The notes below the pieces were generated by a model. It had not been told where the DNA came from. It ran no database searches and was given only the letters and a program-made list of their open reading frames with translations. The translations under genes and the position numbers were made by a program. Shown piece by piece: positions 44,508-51,501 of a stretch of DNA of 64,000 nt. Position 1 is the first letter of the stretch, and every line of letters starts with the position of its first letter. The DNA is from Spirochaetes bacterium RBG_16_49_21 (lineage in GTDB: Bacteria > Spirochaetota > UBA4802 > UBA5550), in assembly GCA_001829495.1 (NCBI GenBank), contig MIBJ01000004.1:30990-94989 (forward strand), read 5' to 3'.

Positions 44508-44637
44508 TGTCATTGCGAGGAGCGCAGCGACGAAGCAATCTTGTTATTGCTACACTAAACATTCATTAAAAAGAGATGTTTTTTCATGACTTCTATATTG
44601 TATATACCCAGATCGCTTCACTTCGTTCGCGATGACA
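44508..44637. repeat. Palindromic repeat, TGTCATTGCGAGG type (130 bp)
   Basis: The left end TGTCATTGCGAGG...CGAAGCAATCT and right end AGATCGCTTCA...CGCGATGACA are imperfect complements. The motif is a widespread type of bacterial miniature repeat. It fills the gap between the PPTase fusion and plsY. Confidence 0.7.
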
Positions 44638-44647
44638 GGTAAAACAA

Positions 44648-45244
44648 ATGTATACTATGGAGCTCATTATATTGTTAATTTTTTCCTACCTTGCCGGCTC
44701 AGTTAACTTCTCCATTCTCCTCTTTAAGCTCCTGGGCAAAGAAGACCCGCGTACAAGCTTTTCCGGCAATGCAGGGGTAACCAACGTGTACCGACAGGCA
44801 GGCATGGTATGGGCGGCAGTCGTGCTTCTCCTGGACGTTGGCAGGGCGGCTGCAATTGCCCTGTTTGCAGAGCACTTTCTAACACCGGGCCAGGTACCGT
44901 GGCCGGGGCTTAGCCTCGTGATCGGGAATCGCTTTCCCTGCTTTCATCGGTTTAAGGGAGGCAAGGGGGTGGCGGCGTATCTCGGATTTTCCCTGCCGAT
45001 AACCCCCCTGGGCGCTGCCCTTTCCGCCCTTGCATGGGTGGCAATCTACCTGTTGAAGCGGACGCCTTTCATCGCTTCCTTCGCCATGATTTTTGTCCTG
45101 GGCCTGGGCATTATCGCTGGTTGTAGTTATAAGCCCGCGGCTATTGTCGGAACCATACTGACGGTACTTTTCATAATCTACGGCCATAATAAGAATATCA
45201 CGGAATTCATCCGGAAAATTCCAAGGAGTAATTCAAATGCATGA
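44648..45244 (+). CDS. plsY: PlsY-like acyl-phosphate:glycerol-3-phosphate acyltransferase
   Basis: A 198-residue membrane protein with about five helices. 'AGSVNFSILLFKLLGK', 'SGNAGVTNVYR' and 'GNRFPCFHRFKGGKGVA' (landmarks GNRFPCFHRF, GGKGVA) are the PlsY loops for glycerol-3-phosphate and acyl phosphate. PlsY transfers a fatty acyl group from acyl phosphate to position 1 of glycerol-3-phosphate. Whether this is the housekeeping PlsY or a cluster copy is not known. Its location suggests the cluster's chain may enter glycerolipids. A short ORF follows by an ATGA overlap. Confidence 0.88.
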   Translation: MYTMELIILLIFSYLAGSVNFSILLFKLLGKEDPRTSFSGNAGVTNVYRQAGMVWAAVVLLLDVGRAAAIALFAEHFLTPGQVPWPGLSLVIGNRFPCFHRFKGGKGVAAYLGFSLPITPLGAALSALAWVAIYLLKRTPFIASFAMIFVLGLGIIAGCSYKPAAIVGTILTVLFIIYGHNKNITEFIRKIPRSNSNA

Positions 45245-45408
45245 TAAAAACCCTGTCCGATGTCCCTCCCCATCTGTTAAAAGAGATCGAACACTTTTTC
45301 GCGGTCTACAAGGAATTGGAAAATAAAAAAGTCGGAATTGAGGGATGGAAGGATAAAGAGAGCGCCCTGGAAATAATCGAGGAAGCAAAACAACGATATA
45401 AGCAATGA
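45241..45408 (+). pseudogene. Orphan C-terminal piece of inorganic pyrophosphatase
   Basis: Fifty-five codons starting ATGATAAAA, overlapping the plsY stop. The residues 'DVPPHLLKEIEHFFAVYKELE' and 'GIEGWKDKESALEIIEEAKQRYKQ' (landmarks IEHFFAVYKELE, EGWKDKESA) match the end of soluble family I inorganic pyrophosphatase, after the catalytic core. The N-terminal three quarters with all active-site Asp residues are missing. I read it as a remnant, but it keeps a full frame, a start and coupling to plsY, so a small functional protein cannot be excluded. Confidence 0.75.
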
Positions 45409-45416
45409 TATGCCTT

Positions 45417-45448
45417 ATGAAGGCGGGGTTGCGCAACCCCGCCTTCAT
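45417..45448. terminator. Strong hairpin between convergent genes
   Basis: ATGAAGGCGGGGTT and AACCCCGCCTTCAT form a perfect 14-pair stem around GCGC. It overlaps the fabD stop codon and lies just past the pyrophosphatase fragment. No U-run follows on either strand, so termination would not be classical; it is placed to stop both transcripts. Confidence 0.55.
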
Positions 45449-46356
45449 GCCTTGAGGAGCCTCTCGCCGGAAACAATCTTCTGATCCTTGACGATGCGCT
45501 TAACCAGGCCGGCGAGCACGCTTCCCGGCCCCGACTCGATAAAGGTTGCAGCCTCCGCGTTGCAGGCGGCGAGCACCGACTTTTCCCACTGCACGGGGCT
45601 TGAAAGCTGAAGCACGAGCTTTCTCCTGATCTTCTCGGGATCATTCTCCATGAGCCCGGTAACGTTATCGATGAATTCCATCCGCGGCTGCTTGAAGGTA
45701 AAATCCGCAAGAAAGCCGCTGAATTCATCGGCAACCGGCTTCATGAGGGACGAGTGGAATGGGGCGGACACGTTCAGCTCAACAGCCCTGCCGGTCCCTC
45801 CGTCGTTGACGAGCCGTACGGCCGCGTCCACGGCTTCCTTTTGGCCGGAAATGACCACCTGGGTCGGCGAATTGAAATTGGCTATCTCGATCACGCCCGA
45901 GCTTCTGCTCTTCTCGACGATATCTTCCAGCTTGGTCTTATCTATGCCGATAACCGCAGCCATGGTGCCGGGAGTGTTCTTCACCGCCTTCTCCATAAGC
46001 TCGCCGCGCCTCCGGACGATCCGCACCGCATCGGCAAAATCGACGACGCCGGAGTGAACCAGGGCGTTATATTCGCCCAGGGAATGCCCCATCACGATAT
46101 CCGCCCGGTACCCCCGGGCATCGATCGCCTTGCTGAAGGCTATCCCCATGACGAGCAGGGCGGGCTGGGTATTTGAGGTCCTGGTGAGCTCCTCATCCGG
46201 ACCCTGGTCAATGAGCACGCTCAAGGAAAAGCCCAGGATATAGTCGGCGGTGCTGAAAAGCTCCTTCTGCTCTTCGGACATGGAGCCGAGCTTGTTTCTC
46301 ATTCCGACCGACTGAGACCCCTGACCCGGGAACATGTACACGGTTTTTCCGCCCAT
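45445..46356 (-). CDS. fabD: Malonyl-CoA:ACP transacylase, FabD-like
   Basis: Loads malonyl units onto ACP. The 303 residues include 'FPGQGSQSVGM' near residue 9, 'GHSLGEYNAL' with Ser92, and 'APFHSSLM' with His201. Housekeeping FabD and a cluster copy look alike. Its place next to the AMP-ligase and radical SAM genes on the minus strand suggests cluster membership. In aryl-polyene clusters a dedicated transacylase is not standard. Confidence 0.92.
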   Translation of the reverse strand: MGGKTVYMFPGQGSQSVGMRNKLGSMSEEQKELFSTADYILGFSLSVLIDQGPDEELTRTSNTQPALLVMGIAFSKAIDARGYRADIVMGHSLGEYNALVHSGVVDFADAVRIVRRRGELMEKAVKNTPGTMAAVIGIDKTKLEDIVEKSRSSGVIEIANFNSPTQVVISGQKEAVDAAVRLVNDGGTGRAVELNVSAPFHSSLMKPVADEFSGFLADFTFKQPRMEFIDNVTGLMENDPEKIRRKLVLQLSSPVQWEKSVLAACNAEAATFIESGPGSVLAGLVKRIVKDQKIVSGERLLKA

Positions 46357-46377
46357 CGCTTGACCCTCTATGTCCCT

Positions 46378-47730
46378 TCAGCTGAGAAACAGCTTCATAA
46401 TTGCTTCACGGTCATACTTGCCCGTGGATGTTGCTGGAATCTTGCCGACCAGGCGCACCCTGCGCGGCACGGCAAAGGGCTCAAATTTTTCCGAGAGGAT
46501 CCTCTTCAGCTCCGCCTCAGCGATGTCACCCTCAATAACAGCGGCAATATCCGCGTCCCTTCCCTTCCTTCCCGGCAAGGAAACGACGAAAGCGTCGCAG
46601 ATTCCCGGAATCAGCTTTATCTTATCCTGAACCTCGTTTAAATCAACCCTTTTTCCCCCCACCTTCACTACGCCGTCGGCGCGGCCGAGGAGAATGAATC
46701 CGCCCCCGCTTTCGAATTTTACCCTGTCTCCGGTCATATAAAAACCCTGTTCATCAACCGGCAGATCGGGCGAAATGAGTAATGATTTAACGCATATCCG
46801 CTCTTCCCTGGTCTTGCACTGCACCCAGGCGAAGGGTTCGAGCAGCTCACGTCCGACTGCGGCGCACTTGCACGCGATGCCTCCTGTTTCTGTTGAGCCG
46901 TAAATCTCCTCAACCCCGACCCCCGTCTGCCGGTAAAAATAGATGCCGTCCTCCCGGTCAAGCGGCCCTGCGGAGGAAAACGCTATCCTGAGATGCCGTG
47001 CATGAATGGCAGCGCCGTTCAATATCCGGTAATGAACCGGCACGCTTACCAGTACCGTTGCCGGATTCTCTTTCAGTGCGCCGATGATCTCCTGGGGAAA
47101 AACGTAGTTCTTTCCCAGAACCGTGGCGGACGCGAGAAAGGGAACCAGCACGGTATACAACAGCCCGTAGATATGGTAGGGCGGCACGGTTGAGGCGATG
47201 AGGTCATCCGGGATGATGCGGTACTTCATTCTCAGATTGTTCGATTCAGCAAGCATATTGACCGGCGTTTTTGACCAGACCGCGGGCTTTCCCGTCGAGC
47301 CGCCGGTAAAAAGCGTAAGAAACACCGAATTCAGATCACGCGACCGTCGCGTCGCAAAAGCATCCCGCGGTCCGCGCTCCGGGACTATGCCCCGGATGCC
47401 GGACGGCAGATCAACGGAGCCGTCGGATATCGCATGCGTGAAGCGTGTAATCTCGCGGGTCTCCGATAAAACCTGCGCCGACAATGAATGGGGAAGGATC
47501 AACGCGGGACCGCCGGCAAGCGCTGCGATCAGCGCCGCGGTGATGATCCCCCGGTCCTCGGTGCAGATGCAGACCGGCTTGTCATCTATATCAAGCCGGG
47601 AAAATATTTCTAAAAAACCTGCTGCGAGGCCGTACACATCCGCATAAGTATATTCTGAAGCGATGAAATCCTTATCCGGCACCGGCGGCCCCGCCAGAAT
47701 CTTCTCGATGAGCTGCTGTATATGATTCAT
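46378..47730 (-). CDS. AMP-dependent acyl ligase (ApeH-like)
   Basis: Adenylate-forming enzyme of 450 residues, shorter than typical acyl-CoA ligases (about 500-560). Motifs: 'FTGGSTGKP' near 139, 'YGSTETGG' near 276, 'YMTGDRV' and the C-terminal Lys in 'TSTGKYDR'. It would activate a starter acid and load it on an ACP. In aryl-polyene clusters ApeH-type enzymes activate an aromatic acid. The starter here is unknown and no aromatic ammonia-lyase is encoded nearby. It is 21 bases upstream of fabD in the same transcript. Confidence 0.87.
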   Translation of the reverse strand: MNHIQQLIEKILAGPPVPDKDFIASEYTYADVYGLAAGFLEIFSRLDIDDKPVCICTEDRGIITAALIAALAGGPALILPHSLSAQVLSETREITRFTHAISDGSVDLPSGIRGIVPERGPRDAFATRRSRDLNSVFLTLFTGGSTGKPAVWSKTPVNMLAESNNLRMKYRIIPDDLIASTVPPYHIYGLLYTVLVPFLASATVLGKNYVFPQEIIGALKENPATVLVSVPVHYRILNGAAIHARHLRIAFSSAGPLDREDGIYFYRQTGVGVEEIYGSTETGGIACKCAAVGRELLEPFAWVQCKTREERICVKSLLISPDLPVDEQGFYMTGDRVKFESGGGFILLGRADGVVKVGGKRVDLNEVQDKIKLIPGICDAFVVSLPGRKGRDADIAAVIEGDIAEAELKRILSEKFEPFAVPRRVRLVGKIPATSTGKYDREAIMKLFLS

Positions 47731-47777
47731 GAGGCAGCATAAAAAAATATTTAGAAGAAGATCAAGAATAATTTATG

Positions 47778-49205
47778 CTATGAATCGGGCTCGAAATTCT
47801 TTCTGGCCCTTGCAAACGACGGAAGATGTTTCAGCAAATACAGAAGGCTATGCCGGTGCTGCCAGAGCCGGAACATGAACTTCCTGCGCCACGCCGGACT
47901 TGAATAAAACCGCTTTACGTGCTGATTGTAGAGCCGGTCGAGCCGCTCGCGCGATTCTATGGCCTTGGGGACAAAAACAAAATTAAGGCAGTTCATCTGC
48001 TGCCAGTCGTTCTCCAGCATTCCCTCCTCTTCGATCGCGGACCAGATGGGAGCGCCGGGAAAGGGTGTAAACTTCGCCATGTTCTGATCGTCAAGCCCGA
48101 GGGAGATGACGAAATCGCTCGTTTTTCTTATAGACTCCTCCGTTTCGCCGGGCAATCCCATCATGAACAATCCCTTGACCCTGAGTCCCTGGCGCTTGAT
48201 CCGCTCCACCGTGTCCCTTACCTCCGCAAGGGTAACCCCCGACTTATGCCGTGCGAGGATCCCCTCATCCGCCGACTCGATCCCCACGGACACCATAAGG
48301 CAGCCGGCGGCCTTGAGCATGCGAAGCAGATCATCGTCCGCGTATCCGACTCTGACCGCACAGTTGAAGTTCATGCCCAGGGGCCCGGATGCGAGCATGC
48401 CGCACAGCTCCTCGATCCGTCTCCGGTTCAGGGTGAATAGATCGTCATAGATGTTTACATGGCGCACGCCGAAGCGGAAACGGAGGTCTTTCATATGCTC
48501 ATAGATGTATCGGGATGAATTGTATCTGAATCCTCTCCTGAAAACGGAGCGGTCGCAGTACGAGCATTGGTACGGACATCCGCGGCTGGTGATCATGGTC
48601 GCCCCCGGCGCCTTTATATAGCTGAAAAGAGGAAGATTATACCCGCCGGGAAAACCCGCGAGCTTCTCATATGCCGGGAAGGGGAGCGTGTCAAGGTCGG
48701 CTATTTGTCCGCGCGGCGGATTAGCGACAACGCGGCCGCCTTCTTTCCGCACCAGGCCCGGAATTGATTGCGGATCATGGCCGTCGGCAAGCTCCCCGAT
48801 AGTTACTTCGCCCTCGCCCATGCTCAGATAGTCAATGTCAGGATAATTTTCCAGAAGAACTCCGCCCAAAGCGGATATATGCACGCCGCCAAAAACAACG
48901 ACAATGCCGGGCCGTTTTTTCTTTATTAAAGAAGCCAGACGGTATCCGTCCAGGAATCCGGAAGTTGTTGCTGAAAACCCGACCAGATCCGGATCATGGG
49001 ACTCTATTATTTTTATATTTTTTTCGGCTTCATGCGGAGCATGGGGTCCCAGGCAATCGTGCACAAAAACTTCATGCCCCCCCTGTTCAAGAAAAGCCGC
49101 AATGGACAGGAGTCCGATAGGAGCCATCCGGTTGGCTACGGCCGCAAGGTCTTTCTTCCCCTTGATCCAGTTCGAACCCGCGGGATGAACCAGTACGATT
49201 CTCAT
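47778..49205 (-). CDS. B12-binding-type radical SAM enzyme 2
   Basis: A 475-residue protein. Residues 1-140 form a cobalamin-type domain ('LVHPAGSNW', 'LVGFSATTSG', 'VFGGVHISALG', 'YLSMGEGE'), without the DxHxxG histidine ('VHDCLGPHA'). The cluster is C210, C214, C217 ('CPYQCSYC'). A long helical C-terminal tail includes 'RRKFMFRLWQHRHSLL'. It resembles enzymes of the BchE/lipid-modifying type but cannot be placed precisely. It is 47 bases upstream of the ligase gene and 5 bases downstream of an outer-membrane gene on the same strand. Confidence 0.87.
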   Translation of the reverse strand: MRIVLVHPAGSNWIKGKKDLAAVANRMAPIGLLSIAAFLEQGGHEVFVHDCLGPHAPHEAEKNIKIIESHDPDLVGFSATTSGFLDGYRLASLIKKKRPGIVVVFGGVHISALGGVLLENYPDIDYLSMGEGEVTIGELADGHDPQSIPGLVRKEGGRVVANPPRGQIADLDTLPFPAYEKLAGFPGGYNLPLFSYIKAPGATMITSRGCPYQCSYCDRSVFRRGFRYNSSRYIYEHMKDLRFRFGVRHVNIYDDLFTLNRRRIEELCGMLASGPLGMNFNCAVRVGYADDDLLRMLKAAGCLMVSVGIESADEGILARHKSGVTLAEVRDTVERIKRQGLRVKGLFMMGLPGETEESIRKTSDFVISLGLDDQNMAKFTPFPGAPIWSAIEEEGMLENDWQQMNCLNFVFVPKAIESRERLDRLYNQHVKRFYSSPAWRRKFMFRLWQHRHSLLYLLKHLPSFARARKNFEPDS

Positions 49206-49210
49206 GGGAA

Positions 49211-50455
49211 CTAGAAATGCACACCGGCTGAAATTTCCATGCCTACCTCATGATGAGCCGCCTTTTTATTCCCGTCCAGGTATATGAACGGATCCCTGCC
49301 GAGGACGATATACGAATAGGCATAGGTGACATTTATCCCTATGGTAAGGGGAAAGTATTTATTCAATGAGAAGTGCGGCCCGAACCCTCCCCGTATGGTA
49401 TAGCCGTTGAACCTTGTTTTGTTCACCTGCCGTGAAGCATAGAAGGCGCTTATCGTTTCCAGAAAATGTCCTGAACCGTACAGGCGCGCAAGCTCCGCTC
49501 CGAGAAAACGGGAGCTCCGCAACGCGGCTGCGGGGAGGAGCCGGCCGCCGAATATCTGTCCCGCGACCGCGTAGAAGTTGAGGATGAAATTCATGGCATT
49601 GCTCCGGGGACCGAAGATCAGGTCCACTATCGGGCCGGCGGCCCAATAGTGGTAGCTCATGAGCCTGCCCCGGAGCATCTCATAGCCTTCAACGGTATCA
49701 TAATATGCATCCTGGTCCACGATGACGCTGTCGACGAACTCGTGCCCGTATCGCCCTCTGATCCCGAACTTGATGCCGGTAAAGTCGAACCCCCGCCGCT
49801 GCTTAAACTTGACGGCCGGCGGCATGAGATCAAGCTCTCCCCCGCCGCTGACAAACGTCTGGAGCAACTGATAATCGCGCGGCAATATGTACGCCGTGAA
49901 GAGATCCGGCCGGTAGGCATTGAAAACGCGCTCCTCTTTTTCGAAGACGCCCCGATAGGGGGTGCCGAATCCGAAGAACCCCGCGACCCGGACGACTGAA
50001 TCATGAAAGCCGCCGACGGGCTTTTTCTCTTCGATTGAACCCCCCCATTGCTGATCCTTCCTCTCGGCGATATACACGGTCTTGCCGTCGCTGTATTCCA
50101 ACCGCTCGATCTCTATGCGCGGAAGCGACTTCTCTTCTGCTGATCCCTCAGGGGTATACACGATATCGCTGCCGGTTACCCGTTTGATTATCCCTTTGAT
50201 CGCCGAGCCGTCCTTTCGGTACAGGGTATCCGGCGCATAATTCACCACCCTGCCGTCGTCATATACGATTTTGATGACAGTGCCTTTATCAACAACGTCA
50301 AAGGCGCGGCCGGCCCCGGGATTGAATTCAATCCGGCTCTCCGTAATCTGTATAATCCTGCCTTTTACAACAGTGCCGTCTTTAAGATATATAGTATCTG
50401 CGTAAGCAACGGTTGCGGCAAAAATAAGCACGATAGATAATATAAATTTTCGCAT
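49211..50455 (-). CDS. Outer-membrane protein with two KDG-repeat segments and a barrel-like domain
   Basis: A 414-residue exported protein (signal 'MRKFILSIVLIFAATVAYA'). Two short tandem segments follow: 'DTIYLKDGTVVKGRIIQITE' and 'DTLYRKDGSAIKGIIKRVTG' (one shared pattern, DT.Y.KDG...KG.I). Such beta-hairpin motifs are common in spirochaete envelope proteins. The rest (about 160-414) is rich in Tyr/Phe/Gly with alternating strands, ending in Phe, as in a beta-barrel. It begins the minus-strand run with the radical SAM, ligase and fabD genes, so it may help export or place the product. Confidence 0.7.
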   Translation of the reverse strand: MRKFILSIVLIFAATVAYADTIYLKDGTVVKGRIIQITESRIEFNPGAGRAFDVVDKGTVIKIVYDDGRVVNYAPDTLYRKDGSAIKGIIKRVTGSDIVYTPEGSAEEKSLPRIEIERLEYSDGKTVYIAERKDQQWGGSIEEKKPVGGFHDSVVRVAGFFGFGTPYRGVFEKEERVFNAYRPDLFTAYILPRDYQLLQTFVSGGGELDLMPPAVKFKQRRGFDFTGIKFGIRGRYGHEFVDSVIVDQDAYYDTVEGYEMLRGRLMSYHYWAAGPIVDLIFGPRSNAMNFILNFYAVAGQIFGGRLLPAAALRSSRFLGAELARLYGSGHFLETISAFYASRQVNKTRFNGYTIRGGFGPHFSLNKYFPLTIGINVTYAYSYIVLGRDPFIYLDGNKKAAHHEVGMEISAGVHF

Positions 50456-50538
50456 TGGGGAACCTCTCTGTATTTCTATATATGTGTGGAACTGCCCACT
50501 AAATAATTAACTTGAGTTAGGCGATTTTTAATTAAAGC

Positions 50539-50664
50539 AGTCCCCCTCCCTTGACGGGAGGGGTGAGGGGAGGGTGAAATAGATTTTTGGTATACAAAAG
50601 TCACCTATTCGCCATAAGTTAATCACCCCCACCCCCAGCCCTCCCCCATGTAGGGGGAGGGAGT
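50539..50664. repeat. Palindromic repeat, CCCTCCC type (126 bp)
   Basis: The left end AGTCCCCCTCCC and right end GGGGGAGGGAGT are complementary, with CACCCCC/GGGTGAGG-type inner arms. It resembles the edge motif at 2-24. The remaining bases of 50456-50764 are AT-rich and show no gene. Confidence 0.65.
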
Positions 50665-50764
50665 AAGAGATATTAACAAAATTAGCCATTCGAGTAATTA
50701 ATCTTTTATTCATTGTATATACTTTCAATAAAAAAGTCCAATTTTTTTCAAGCATTCGACAGAA

Positions 50765-51499
50765 TCATTCCAGCCGCAGTATTTCTTTGAGCAGCGGAGC
50801 GTATTTCTTTCCAACCGGCAGGGAGCTTTTCTCCTCGTCGTTCAGGAATGCGATATACTGCCCGCCGATAAAGTACTCCACCACCGCTATATACCGCATG
50901 TTGACAATATGCTGTTTGTGAATTCTGATGAAGACGTCATGCGGCAATTTCCTTGCAATATCCTTGAGCATTATGCGGATTTCATATTCCTGACTAACGG
51001 TGTGGATGGTGGTCTTCTTCCCATGGGACGTAAAGTATATGATATCCTGATACGGGAGTATAGTATACCTCCCCTGATGCTTGAACGAAAAACCCACCCC
51101 GCCCTCCGGTTCAGCCTTCCGCTCCGCCCCTCTTTTGAGATTTAAAAATTTTTCAATGGATTGATTGAACCGCTCCATGCTGAACGGCTTTAACAGATAA
51201 TCCACGGCATGAAATTCAAAAGCCTTGAGCGCATAGGTGTCGTACGCGGTAGTAAAAACTATATAGGGGAGCTTTTTCAGTCGTTCCAGTATCTCAACTC
51301 CGGACATCTGGGGAAGATGGATGTCCATAAACACCAGATCATAGGAATTCCGGGAAAGCTTGGCAAGCGCGTCCGCGCCGTTTTTGGCTATACCGGCGAG
51401 CTTCAGTTCGGAACGGGTAAGTAAATATTCCACCAACAGCTCGCGGGCCGGCATTTCATCCTCAACTATGAAAACAGAAAATGTATCATCCGAATCCAT
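50765..51499 (-). CDS. LytTR-family response regulator
   Basis: A 244-residue two-component regulator. The receiver domain has Asp59 as phosphoacceptor ('VFMDIHLPQ'), 'IVEDE' at the front and Lys in 'LLKPF'. Residues about 135-240 are a LytTR DNA-binding domain ('ILPYQDIIYFTSHGKKTTI', landmarks 'DIIYF' and 'FIRIHKQHIVN'). It is two bases downstream of the hybrid kinase gene, so they are cotranscribed. It probably receives phosphate from the C-terminal LytS-type kinase module. Target promoters are unknown. Confidence 0.9.
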   Translation of the reverse strand: MDSDDTFSVFIVEDEMPARELLVEYLLTRSELKLAGIAKNGADALAKLSRNSYDLVFMDIHLPQMSGVEILERLKKLPYIVFTTAYDTYALKAFEFHAVDYLLKPFSMERFNQSIEKFLNLKRGAERKAEPEGGVGFSFKHQGRYTILPYQDIIYFTSHGKKTTIHTVSQEYEIRIMLKDIARKLPHDVFIRIHKQHIVNMRYIAVVEYFIGGQYIAFLNDEEKSSLPVGKKYAPLLKEILRLE

Positions 51500-51501
51500 A
51501 T

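Noticed and set aside
45445-46356. Treating FabD as proof that the cluster is a separate fatty-acid synthase
   Set aside because: FabD could be the housekeeping gene; no fabH, fabI or full fab set is beside it.
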